A DNA stretch of 64,000 nucleotides from contig OENT01000216.1 of assembly GCA_900239685.1 (NCBI GenBank), positions 62,001 to 126,000 of the forward strand. Reading direction: 5' to 3'. The position numbers were made by a program, and so were the translations under genes. Source of the stretch: Rotaria macrura (Eukaryota; Rotifera; Eurotatoria; Philodinida; Philodinidae). Shown one piece after another: positions 1-12,210 of the stretch (position 1 is the stretch's first letter; each line of letters begins with the position of its first letter). The notes under the pieces were generated by a model, which saw only the letters and a list, made by a program, of their open reading frames with translations, had not been told where the DNA came from and ran no database searches.

Positions 1-3000
1 CTCTATCAAACGAGAATACGTGGTTGTGTCGGTTGATAATTTTCGAACAGTGTTCAATTAGTCACCGAAGTTATATTGAAAAATAGTTTTTGAGAATAAA
101 TTATGATATATGATAATTAATTGCTAATTACAATCTAGTTGCTTTCTACCGTTCTTGGAAATCTCGAAAGAATTGAATCATCGGTTTTGCTCCTAGTCAC
201 TGCCATAACTCTGTTGCCTTTGCAATATTTATCTTGATCAAATTTTTGTCGGTCTGAGTTTCTAGTTACGCTCCTTTGATTTAATAATGGTGTGTAAAAG
301 AAATTGATAAAGCAAGAAAATCGACTATTGAAATTGGAAAAGAGACTACTTCAGTATAGGAAATGACTTATATTTTTCAATCAAGAGACAAAATATATGC
401 AATATGAAGAAAATCGTAAAAGTATGAACGACTGTTACCACAAAAATCTAGGTAAGATAACATGTGAAGTTTACCAAGTATTATTGTCATCGATTAAATC
501 ATTGGTTTTGAGACATATATCGATCTTTAAGACCATTAAAAAGAGAAGATCAGAATCGTAGCAAAAAACTCTAGTTTGCATTCATTTGTGCTATGAATTG
601 CTTCTGGAGTATCTGTTAAGATCATGTACATGATAACTCGATTTCGATCATGACTCCGATCAGTACAAGAAGATATGCAAATTTAGATCGATTCTACTAG
701 TACTAGTCAATGGGAAAATTCGAAAAAATCTCTACTACGGTCTGGAAACATTGTAAAATGAAATTAAAACGGCTCCTATTGATGTGAAGCACACAAAAAT
801 ACGGCTTTTCTCATATGAAACTCGTTTATGTCAGGTTAATACGTATGTAGCAAGCTGCAATATTACATAACACATGTGTCTTGAAACAGATTTCTATATG
901 TGGATAAGAATGTTCATATTCGAATTTTTCAAAATTATTTTATCCAGGGATTTAATTCTGACTAATTACTGGCTGTAACATTTGTTTTAAATTTAATGTT
1001 GTGCATTCTTTCTTTTGAAAGAATACTTTCAGAAATCATTTTCTTCGGTTGCTCATTTGAATAAAAACTTCAATGCATGCTATTTACATACTCACTCAGT
1101 AACTTTTTTGTCGAGTTTTCCAGGCATAATTAAAGCTTTGCAGCAATGGATAGATGACATGAATCTTAAGGAAAACCAGGGCAAGTTATGTCAAATGTTC
1201 TTGATACACACTTAGCGATCACACATCAGTAACATGATATGGCAATATATGAGCTACTTCTTTATCACAGTTCTAGATGATTGACAGAAAATTATGAAAA
1301 AATCTGTTCTCAGATCGATGAGATAATGCAATGCTCTCCTTGTTAGTAACCGCAGCTACATTGATTTTCACAGTTTATTTCCTCAGAAATTACGACAGCA
1401 ACTATATAGTCTGCACTGTATTAGCAAGAAAGTGTAGGTAAGTAGGAAGATTCGTTTTGACTTTAAGATACAAACACAATTATCATCAAACACCATCTGA
1501 TACGATTGAGAAACAGCACCCGTTACAAGTACTTCGGAGAGTTCACTTGATTATCTTGAAGTTTAACATCGTAAGTACAGGGTACACTTATTAAAATGTT
1601 CACATAAGTAAATTGTGCTATCTGAAGTGCACCGACATTTGATATTCATGGAAATAATACATTTGTAAATAATGGAGCAGTAAGGAAGACCGATTTTGCA
1701 TTAACAATTACTATCGACTGCAATCTAAATATACAAGTACGATTATAAATCAAACAATTTCAAATAGCATCTTGTATATTCTCACAGTCTATCCTTTTCG
1801 ATCGTGATAGCAAGTTAGCTCTGTATTTTTGAAGAGAGCTCCATTATTAAACCGATCAGAATTATATTTTACAAATGTTTTACAGGACAGATGAAACATT
1901 TTAAAAAATTCGTTATCTTACAGCCTTTTCATCATAAGCACAAAAATTATTCATAAGATTGTTTTTCCAGTGAGTAAGATAAGAACGATATAGTCAATTT
2001 CTCGTTCATTCTCCTCAGATACCCATGTACCGTCCAACAAAAAAAACGATGAAATAAGAAGAATGATAGCTATGATATAAATTATTGATGTCAATACGAA
2101 AGCTGTCATGGAACATAACAACGAACAGAATAGTTTCTTTTTTGTGTATTCTGATCAGTTGGCTCACGTGTGTACTAATATATTTTATTGCGGTGATTCA
2201 TTATCTTCCGACTCGGATCGTTTAATTTGTTTCAAGTCTATAGTTTTCAGTCAATTACGTATAAACAGTGAAACATGATCAGAAAAGGTGAAAACAAGTG
2301 AATATATATGCTTGTAGTAACTTTTTATGACGAATAGGCATTTTCTTCTCATCATGATTAATTGAACTATCTATAGTCGTAACATGTTGGTTTTTGCCTG
2401 TTTATTTTCTCTATCCAATCGAAAACTCTGAAATGTGAGGATGCTAAAACCATGCAGCCATCCTTATCAGCTGTAGGGGCAACATATTCGAATGTTTTAA
2501 ATCAAAGATGTGATCTTTCGACTATTAATGCACTAGATAAAGATTGACAGCTAGAAAAATTAGTCACACTATCTGACAGTAATTACTCCAACGTGGTACT
2601 GACCGTTTTATTTCATTTGCCATCACATTTTCTAGATTGAAATGGATCATTTAATGCGGCAAATTAGAAAAAAGAAAAATGTTGCTCCTTAGTAATTGGC
2701 CTATAAAAAATATTACGAAATGAAATCTTTAGAAAATAAACTTGAGTCTTTGATAATTATTAGATATTAAAATAACAAATTTGACAGTTATTCAGTGAAA
2801 TATTAGGCTATTACTGCTTAGTCACATCTGCATTATACAGCAAGATATTGCTTTAATTAAATAATGACAATACGACTGTTCATTCATAAATTTATTAATA
2901 TTTCCAAATCAAGAACCTAAGTACGAGTCATAAAAGACGCCCTTGAAACATATTTACATCTACACATATTTTGTTCATTCTACATAATTCTACCTTGTCA

Positions 3001-3706
3001 TATTGTTTTTTATATCGATATTAACTCCATCTATACAAATGCATTACATGTCGTACTTTTCTGCTTTTTAATTCATGCTGGAATATCTTCCGATGGATGA
3101 TGTTCATTCAGACAGAAAGAATTATGTTTGCAAGTTTCTGTTCTCACACTGATGTTTATAGTATGCATTGAAGTGTTTCTACTATTTTGACTTATGAATT
3201 TAAATTTGAAAGAAAGGTGTGCACAGCATGTATTACATTGCACATGTATAATGCGAATTACATTCGTTGAAATGAATACAAACGAATTTAAAATATTTTC
3301 TTGGATTTATAATTAATTTCAGAAAATAACGCCAGAGAGATAACCCAATGTAACAGTTTTTTTTGATAATTATCGAAATGTAGATGCGTTGATAATATGT
3401 GTTAGGTGAGCAAACATAAAGTAAAGGAAGGAAAAGGCGTGCACTGAAACGAAACGATAAAGGCACACCTCGCATGCACAAACAAATAAGCAATACTTCG
3501 CTTAATCATTCATAAAGAAAAACATCGACATTACCATCATAGGTTCGTTGAAGCTTTCTCAAACTTTTCATATTAATTAAGAGCAATCTTCTCAAAGCAG
3601 GATCACATTGCATGTTCATGGTATGATTAACACACAAAATAACGACCCGATGTGCATGTTGAGTCGAATTCTCAGTAATGCCTCCTTGAAAGATGGATCT
3701 CTAACG
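1..3706. other. gene-poor AT-rich stretch
   Basis: I see no convincing coding exon here. The longest open frames (about 66-86 codons) have AT-driven composition, no recognisable domain and no paired splice sites that extend them. No tRNA-like or rRNA-like segment was recognised. Upstream regulatory DNA or an undetected short exon of the following gene cannot be excluded. Confidence 0.5.
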
Positions 3707-3718
3707 AAATCTGTATCT

Positions 3719-4376
3719 ATTTTTTATTTTAACAGCAGCTAGATCGAATGTGATTGCACAATATCAGAAAGAAAGACTACCGAAAATGACACAATTTACT
3801 TTTGCAAGACAACCTGCAAAAGTAAATCATGTATAGACTAACTTTTATGATGGAAAACACTGATATTGTGCAATTACATTCGACCTAGCTGCTATTAAAA
3901 TAAAAAATATTCATTTCATATGAAATTCGCTCATTTACGTATTTCATTTCATTATGCATGGCAGCACTTCGAGCGTTCAAATCCACATGTGGGAGGACAT
4001 TGTTATCCATCTATATCGATATCGATATGAGAAAAACAGCAGAACGAATGTACAATCACGTTATCATGTAGTAGATACATTAGTTTGCATATGTTCTAAA
4101 CAGCCTATATGTATACTATATGAAAGAACGAAAAAACATTCGTATGGTTATGGTATCGTCACTATATAATAGTGCCGTGAATGTAATTGCACAATATCAG
4201 TGTTTTCCGTCATAAAAGTTAGTCCATACATGATTTTTTTGCAGGTTGTCTTGCAAAAGTAAATTGTGTCATTTTCGGTAGTCTTTCTTTCTGATATTGT
4301 GCAATCACATTCGATCTAGCTGCTGTTAAAATAAAAAATATTCATTTCATATGAACTTCGCTCATTTACGTATTTC
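3719..4376. mobile_element. composite foldback/MITE-type element with 12-bp target duplication
   Basis: The stretch is flanked by a 12-bp direct repeat, AAATCTGTATCT, at 3707-3718 and 4377-4388, which looks like a target-site duplication. Unit 1 (3719-3908) is a 190-bp palindromic unit whose 49-nt ends (3719-3767 and 3860-3908) match in inverted orientation at 46 of 49 positions. Unit 2 (about 4179-4339) is an inverted, 5'-shortened copy of unit 1; its outer arm (4291-4339) is the exact reverse complement of 3719-3767. Each unit is followed by the same segment of about 38 bp (3909-3946 and 4340-4376). About 230 bp of unrelated sequence lies between the units. There is no transposase, so the element is non-autonomous. 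The superfamily is unknown; an 11-12 bp duplication is longer than for most cut-and-paste families. Confidence 0.75.
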
Positions 4377-4551
4377 AAATCTGTATCTGCAGAATATGAA
4401 GATATTTTTTCAATTTTACTTATACTAGGTTCATCTTCAGCATTCATCGAGAACACCGAATATACACGAACCAAAAACTACTAATCAAGTAACGAGTCCA
4501 AATAGTGACGCATCAAACGAACCAGCAACGATCATATTCGAAGATTTAACA

Positions 4552-7500
4552 ATGAATTCTGAAGAAAACATTAAGACCGATAATGTCGAGCTTCGAAGTC
4601 AACACCCACGACTTTCAAACAATAATCAGAAGAAGAAGAAGAAACAACGAAACAATGAAAATCGAAAAAGTACCGAAATCGTGAGTGACACAATCTGTAT
4701 CTTAGATGAAGCGAATTCGTATATCATTGACAAAAAATCTGTTAGTGAAGTTGATTTATCGATACAAAGTCAGAATGGTGATTGTGCATCGAATTCTTCA
4801 ATGACAGAGCATCAACAAACTCTAGCACTGCTTGCCACAAATAGTAAAAACATAATTATGAATGCACAAGAAATGCTCCAAACAGATTGTGCTCCCATTA
4901 TTGGATATGCCGAAGAGCCTCTGTTGCCGCTTGCAGAAGCATGTGCTCCACTAGCCGATATTCTACATGATCTATCCACTTATGTGAATATGGCACTTGA
5001 AGAAACCCCTCAAGAACCTCCCGATGGACTGAACATCAACGAAAGTGCTGCGATTCGTCTGTACACAATTGAATGGGTAGCACCACACAGAAGTCTTTAC
5101 TCAATGCTAAACCATACTTTGAAAAGTTGTGATCGTGACGATCTTCGGCCCTATTTCAAGTATATGAAGCTATTCTTAACAGCTCTAGCTAAACTACCAT
5201 GTGTTCCACAATCGACCGTCTGGAGAGGGGTGCACAAAGATTTGAGCACACAATTTCCACCTGGTACTCCAGTGACATGGTGGGCATTTTCATCGACCAC
5301 AACCGAACTGCGCGTACTCGAAAATAACATGTACCTAGGAAACACAGGCGAACGGACGCTTTTCTCTGTGGAAGCCATTAATGGACGCACAATACGGGCC
5401 CATTCACATTTTGTCACTGAAGATGAAATACTCCTACTACCCGGCACTCACATGGTAGTGAAATCACAGTTCAGTCCAGCTGATGATCTTCACATCATTC
5501 ATTTGAAACAGATTATACCAGAAGAAATATTACTTGAGCCTCCTTTCGAAGGTATACTTTAAATGTTTGCAGTAATTTTCTCATTGATTTTCGTTACTAT
5601 CAGGTGCGTGTTTGTATCCAAAACCAATGTAAGTTTCTTTTTACTGCTATTGAACTGTAATTTGGACGCATAGTATTTACACTCAAATGTTCTAGTCGTT
5701 TGTGGTATCAAAAGAAACGATTTCTCATTCTAATAGCTTTAATAGCTATTTTGAGCATGGCTGGAACAGTGCTGGGTGCTGTTCTTGGAACGCAACAAGG
5801 AACCAGACAAATAAGTATCGATGAACTTTTCTTCTTAACTATAATAATTATTTCTTGCAGATCTAAAAGCAGTAAATCTGATGACTAAATCAATGAATAC
5901 TATTTATATATATATATACATTTCTTTGATCTGCCCTTGAACAGTTACATCTGTTGCAGCCTTTTAGCATACTTGAAACAGTTTCTATCTTTGTTATATC
6001 TAAAGTGAAGACAAAAGAGACCGTTCAGTTTACTCATAATGAATTCTTAAAGTAGAAAACTATCGTAAAACGATCAAAAATCCAGAACAATGAACGTGGC
6101 TAAAGTTATCACATGAATGAATGGACAGAAGTGATCGAGTTAGAACGTAATAAATATATAATTCCTACTAATTCAGATATTAGAAGCTAATATTTCAGCT
6201 GAAAGCGTAGCTGTTTGAAAAAAATGTACCCCAATTATCGTTTCACCTAATAATTAAAGTTCTAAACGTCGAGAACTGAAAAATGGAAAATAGTTTTCAA
6301 TTTAATAAAATGATTATTTGTAATCGATACTTAGAGAAGTCTCTTATAGCTTTGAGAGACTTTGCAAGTATCGCATTAAATGCTTCTGAATTTCCAATGT
6401 TAAACTACATATGTACTTCGCCTACATATCGCTTGTCTTATTTTACTCTTTTCAGTAAAACCCACTGTAAACGTATTTCACGCAGTAATCAGTTCATCAA
6501 AAATCTAATCTTCTAAATAATTGAATACTATTCATCTACGTACGGTTTCGAAAATATTCTCTAACTAATTCTGTTTGCAAGAGAGAAGAAGCAATGTCGC
6601 ATTATAATTCATATCGAATTATACAGTTTCTGCAGTTCGCACTTTCTCAATGTGATATGATAAGTTCTATTAGATGAAGTAACTAAAATAATCATTCTCG
6701 CGCAAAAAAAGGAAATTTCTTATTCTATGGGACAGCATTTCAGTTTTAAACGAATGAATATATGGAGACGCTTCATGCAGACTACGTTCTGAGTTATCAC
6801 TAAAATGTCTGAAAAAGATTTCCATTTCCGTGGTCCATTATCATGTATTTTTCGATAGCATTTTTGAATGTAGACAGCATACCTGTTTAGTGTATTCCAT
6901 ATTTTCTGAAAGCTAATGATGCAGGATAGTGTAGTAACAGCCTAGTTATTTATAGACACTGTTAGAATTTTCAAATGGATGGCGCGAAGTCCTCCGAATG
7001 ACTAGCTAAATCTTAGAGCCGTCATGTATTATTCACTAGTCATATTTACAACAATGCGGTCATCAGATTTTCGTAGTATATAATACACCATCATTATTTT
7101 AAACTGCTCTTATGAATCCGCAGGTTTTGAAGTATACTTATTCTTTCACCGTATACCACTTTGCTCAAATCAGCGTATTTGTATTAGTACATGAAGAGTA
7201 GCCTTGAATGTGCGTTCAGCTTTTCAGGCAATGATTTTTGACGCAGACTTATACTCTAGTAAAAAGAGATACGACAAAACACTTCTCGATTTTTTGAAAA
7301 CTAAATTACTGCCGAAACTTTGCATTCATTCCAATTAAGCCACTACAAGTTTCTGATTATTTGTTATTCATGTTTCTAAAGAAGATGAATCGAAAGGGTG
7401 AAGCTGTACTAAAAGAAATTCAGAATTCCGATGAAAACAGATTTTTCAGAATTGAATGTCAATTCTATTCAATTTAAATTACCCACGTTTTTGTTTGACT

Positions 7501-9645
7501 TACACGAAATAGAGCTAAGAAAAATTTTAATTACCTTGATAAATTATTAACTCCCCTTGTCTTATTTTACTCATTATAGACTTTAAATATCCTTTCACAA
7601 AATCGGTAGCTTCTCAGATAGGCACATCACCAGTTTCTTTGGCCTATGGCTATTTCAATAGTGATAATAATATCGATTTAGCAATACTTAACTTCGGAAA
7701 TCCCAGCGTTGACATTCTTCTTGGAAACGAAAACGGGACATTTGAGACACCAGCAACATTTGACACAGGGACTGGTCCAATTTTTGTGAGTTTGTGTAGT
7801 TCTCCGACACAAGCAACGAAGGAACTTGTATTAGTCAATAATATAGACGGAACAATCAGCGTAGTGGTTGCGTTTGGAAACGGTACAGTTCAAGTTTATA
7901 CGGATTACACCGTTGGCGATGGGCCACTTGCAGCTATATGTGATGATTTCAACAACGATAATGTTACCGATATAGCAGTAGTAAACGAGCTGAACAACAA
8001 TGTCGTCTTACTGCTAAGTTATGACGGCTTACCTTTACAATACCAAAAAACATATTCTGTTGGAAGTCTGCCGGTGACCTTGATATCTGATGACTTCAAT
8101 AATGATTCGATAAAAGATTTGGTATTCGTTAATGAGGGAGATAATACTATTTGTTTGTTAATTGGGAACGGCAATGCAACGTTCCAACAGCCAATCAATT
8201 CTTCTGTTGGTGAACATCCAAAATCGATCGTATCAAGTGATTTCAACAACGATAAGATGCTCGACTTGGCTGTTGCTAACAGTGCAGCAAGTTTTATCAG
8301 TGTTTTGTTTGGATATGGCAATGGAAGCTTTCACACTCAAGTAACTTACGAAGTTGGAAACGGTTCGAACACTATAATCACAGCTGATTTCAATCACGAT
8401 AAAATCTTGGATCTGGCTGTGACTACTTCGAATGGTCCCTATGTTAATGTCCTATTCGGTAGCATTAATGGAAGTTTTCAAATTCCAGCTAAATATCAGG
8501 TTGGCGCGAATCCGACTAATGTGGTTGCTGCAGATTTTAATTGTGATAACTTTCTGGACCTGGCAGTGATCAACACGGATGAAAACACGATCAGTGTACT
8601 TATTAATAATGGTAGTGGCAACTTTCGACCTCAATTGAAATATACTACTGGACAAAGCCCAATTTTTCTCATTCCAATGGATTTTTACAATGATACGAAC
8701 CTCGATCTCTTAGTAATCAACTATGGAGACAATAGTTTGACTTTGATCATCGGCAATGGCGATGGCACCTTTCAGGCTCGTATACCATTTGTACTTCCTG
8801 TAGTAGGCATCTATATGGCAGCTGCAGATTTCAACAAAGATAACAGAACAGATCTAGTGGTCACTAACCAGTATAATCACAGCGTTAGTATATTAATGAT
8901 CGTTAGGGACAGTACCTTAGAACTTTACGCTACGTATCAAAGTGGATCTTTGCCAGTGTTCGTGATTGTGAATGATTTCAACGCTGATTCAAAATTAGAT
9001 CTAGTAGTAGCCAATCGGGAAGACAATGACATTAGTGTGTTACTTGGCAATGGTGACGGTACATTTCAAAATCAAACTCGGTTTGCTGCTGGTGAAAGAC
9101 CTGTTGCTGTTGCATCAGGTGATTTTAATAATGATACGAAATTGGATCTGGCAGTAGTTAATTTAGTTGGGCAAAATATCTGTATATTATTGGGTATTGG
9201 TAATGGCACTTTTGGAACACAACAATTGTACAAAAGTGGAGCGAGCCCAAATAATGTAATCGCAGTAGATTTAAACAGCGATAAAATACTTGATCTGGCA
9301 GTGGCCAATCGAGGAGAAGATACAATCAGTATCTTTCTTGGTTATGGAAATGGAAGTTTTCAGAATCAAATAAAGGTTACTGTCAGTGCAGGCCCTGCTT
9401 TCTTATTGGACGGTTATTTTAACCAGGATAACTACTTGGCCATAGGTATAATCAGTTACCGCTCGAGTAAATTCGATCTAATGGTTGTTAGTGGAAATAT
9501 GACTTTTCCTTATAATAAAACAATTAGTACACTCACTTTTCCAAGTGCTGCCCTCCTTTGTGATCTCAATAATGATGGAAAAGCTGATGTAGTATTTACC
9601 AGCAAAAAGTACAACATGTTAAGTGTATATATGAACCAAAGTTAA
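4552..9645 (+). CDS. ADP-ribosyltransferase-TM-FG-GAP repeat fusion protein (4 exons)
   Basis: Proposed exons are 4552-5551, 5604-5628, 5696-5814 and 7580-9645. All three introns are GT-AG and the phases (1, 2, 1) join without a stop, giving 1069 aa. The N-terminal part (about residues 165-335) is a mono-ADP-ribosyltransferase fold of the arginine-specific type: R225 in VWRGV, the S247-S248-T249 strand, and E290-x-E292 just before LLLPG form the R-S-ExE signature. It would transfer ADP-ribose from NAD+ to arginine. A basic stretch followed by about 20 hydrophobic residues in exon 3 is a single membrane anchor. Exon 4 carries about 13 full and one partial FG-GAP/VCBS repeats of about 48 aa, each with a Ca-type loop like DFNNDxxxDL. 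Without splicing the ART frame stops at 5562, so two separate genes remain possible. The frame is open back to a TAG at 4426-4428 that overlaps a possible acceptor, so the true start may lie further 5'. Confidence 0.65.
5815..7579 (+). other. long intron of the ART-FG-GAP gene
   Basis: This 1765-nt interval lies between the donor after the membrane exon (A|GTATCG) and the acceptor before the propeller exon. It is AT-rich with no recognised element. A (TA)n tract lies near 5904-5920. A short alternative exon starting at 5861 is conceivable, but its phase does not fit the next exon. Confidence 0.5.
7580..9645 (+). other. FG-GAP/VCBS propeller exon (last exon of the fusion gene)
   Basis: This single long exon begins after the acceptor at 7578-7579 and encodes 688 residues of tandem repeats. 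A typical unit reads DFNNDxxLDLAVxN, then ISVLLGNGNGTF, then a short Y-x-V-G turn. That is the FG-GAP/VCBS pattern of integrin-type beta-propeller blades with a Ca-binding loop. Some 14 blades could fold as two seven-bladed propellers, presumably extracellular given the upstream membrane segment. Numerous N-x-S/T sites (for example NGT and NGS in most blades) fit a secreted, glycosylated region. If the fusion model is wrong, this exon plus 5696-5814 would be its own type II membrane protein gene. Confidence 0.85.
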
Positions 9646-11748
9646 TAGTTGGCTGAGAAACTGTATATTTGAAGCAGGTTTCGAGGTTGTTCAACGAATT
9701 CATGAATTTAATTGCATGATGCATGAATTTCTCATTGTAATCTTTTTTTTACATTTTTCATAAACAGAAATACATTTCAAGTTAGTTGTAATATTTCAAA
9801 TCTCGAAGAGTCTATCCTGATATGCTTTCTCATAATATTTCAGCATACCTTCTAAATAAATATTGCTTGTGTACTATATATTCTGTGGAAATGTTTGGAC
9901 ATTTGTTAGATACAAACGTATCCGTTTCGGCTGGTTCCATACAATTTTTGATGTCTTGAATGAGAGTGAAACCGAAAATACATGATACACAATCAGTAAA
10001 TTGTGATAAGAGTTCTTCGAGAATTCTTTTGCTCGTGGAATGCAATTGCTTTTCATGACCAGGAGGTTTTCTTCAGTGGGTTAATATGGGCTTTCTTGCA
10101 ATTGACTAAAAAACGTTTTTACAAATATGTCGAACGAAAGAAAGACGTGTTCTTTATTATCACTAGAAGGGAGCCTGCACCATGTGTGTGAAGTCAAAAA
10201 TACGTAAATACTTATAATTATCGATTAGATTGATTTTCTATGTCATTTCAAAATTGAAATTTGGTTTTTGACATTATACGCATCTGTTTGTTCGCTTCTA
10301 GTTTTCAGGTAGGATTGACGCAGAAGGATTTCTCTTTTCTTCTGTTAATAGAATGCATGCGACATATATTTTCGTATTACACCGTGCAAATGGCAGTGAA
10401 AATTGAAACGATAAAAGCATAAATTGAAAAAGCGTTTTGTAGACTGTGAGTCTAAGAGAAAACTATACCGAAAATGGTTATACTACAGAAGCATGACTGT
10501 TTCAAAAATCAAAACGATCCTTTGTCAAATTAATCAGAATAATAATACTAGATTTAATATGAATTTCTAGGTGTAGATCATTAAAAATAATTGTGTAAAT
10601 GTGCAAACGCCATTGGCAGAATATCCTGTGAAGCCAATTATGAATTGCTGAAATGTGCATATGCATTGACATTTCTTTGATACAAATATAAGTTTCTTCT
10701 ATTGATCGTCAATCTTCTAGCATAAAATGAAAATTAGTAAAGAATTCTCTTAATAATCTTTACTAAAATTAACTCTAGTTTGTCATAATGTTGCTAAGGT
10801 GTGAGCTTGCGTCAACTGAGAGAGCATTTTGAAGCCTTGATAAGCACACGCAATACAATAATCAAATATTGACAGTTACTATCATAGAAAAATTCATTCT
10901 GTGAATAATTCCACAAGTCTCTAGATCGAAACTAAGTGGATTGTCGTAAATTTAACTGCTAACAAGACTTATAGACCTTTGAGCTACATGATAGAAACTC
11001 ATATCTATACAATATTAATACGTAGAAAAGAAGTTGGTAATGTGTTTTCTGAATTCAGTTTCAGTCAATATTCTCTTCATCGTTACGTCTATAATCGAAT
11101 AAAACGCTTCATATCTATCTATCAATCAGTAGAAAATGAAAGAAATATACTTATGTTGATTTTGGGTGAAGACATATCTGTTACGAAAATTTCACAAGAT
11201 GAATATGTCTAAAACAAACATAAATAATTGCCAAAATCAAATGAAGCGAGCAGTTTATTTTATAATCGACATGTGACTTCAGATTCTACTATTCTAACTC
11301 CAGTTCTCCTCGATATCTTATGAAATTCATAAGCTGACTTAACCAGTAACGAAATCAATAGTGCCATTCGACAGACAGCATTTTAATGTTTCATAATTAT
11401 CTAGACTTTTTTGAGTTACGATCGATTCTTTCTAGATGAAAAATGTTAATTTATACAAGGAAAATTAGAAAAAAAACAATCGATGTACGAAGAGAAACTA
11501 TTTGGAATCGGCGGTTTCGATAAAAAATCTACAACATGAGAAGGGCCTACGATAAAGAAGATCAATCTTCACAGAAAATCTCGTAAACGTTTTGAAAATA
11601 GATCAACACAACATGATCAACTACTCGCATACATCACTGTCAACACTCAGAATCGTACAAATGCTCATTCGTTTACAGCCTTTGAATGTTTCTTAATTGC
11701 ACACGTCTGTCAAATCTTAAACTCTCCACAATCAACTTCTTATATCGA
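9646..11748. other. intergenic AT-rich stretch
   Basis: Nothing recognisable as a gene. Short frames around 9830-10191 and 10979-11212 lack domain similarity and splice context. Confidence 0.5.
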
Positions 11749-11756
11749 ATGTTCAC

Positions 11757-12210
11757 TAGGGGTGTCAATTTATATTTACTTTTCATTTAATTTACCCGTA
11801 AATTAAATTACCAATAATTTATATTTATTTTAAATATAAATACTTTTGATCCGTAATTTATATTTAAAATAAATATAAATTGTCATAAGTTATAATTTAT
11901 TATAAATATAAATTACGATAAGTTATATTTATTTTTGAAAATAAATTATTTCCTTGCATAATTTATATTTAAAATAAATATAAATGATTGGTAATTTAAT
12001 TTACGGGTAAATTAAATGAAAAGTAAATATAGATTGACACCATTAGCCTAGAGATGTCATTTTCCTGATAATTTAAAAAAATTATAAATTTTCGATAATT
12101 TATATTTATTTTAAATATAAATTACGGATCGAAAATATTTATATTTAAAATAAATATAAATTATTGAAAATTTATATTTATTTTAAATTAACAGGAAAAT
12201 GACACCCCTA
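11757..12210. mobile_element. dimeric hAT-type MITE
   Basis: The outer termini are TAGGGGTGTCA and its exact complement TGACACCCCTA, the terminal motif typical of hAT transposons. They are flanked by an imperfect 8-bp duplication (ATGTTCAC at 11749-11756, ATGTTCAG at 12211-12218, 7 of 8 matching). The interior is almost pure A/T and built of many copies of AATTTATATTTA-like motifs in both orientations. It contains two palindromic halves: 11757-about 12046, whose arms are about 55 nt, and about 12050-12210, with arms starting GTCATTTTCCTG. The junction near 12036-12058 carries two decayed inner termini (GACACCATTA and TAGAGATGTCA). This suggests two MITEs head-to-tail sharing one outer duplication. 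There is no coding capacity. Confidence 0.8.

Noticed and set aside
3954-4169. 71-codon frame in the loop of the foldback element
   Set aside because: No domain, no family similarity, and it lies between the two inverted units; probably chance.
5861-5888. Possible extra exon after the membrane segment of the fusion gene
   Set aside because: A good acceptor exists, but the only donor nearby leaves a phase that cannot join the propeller exon at 7580.
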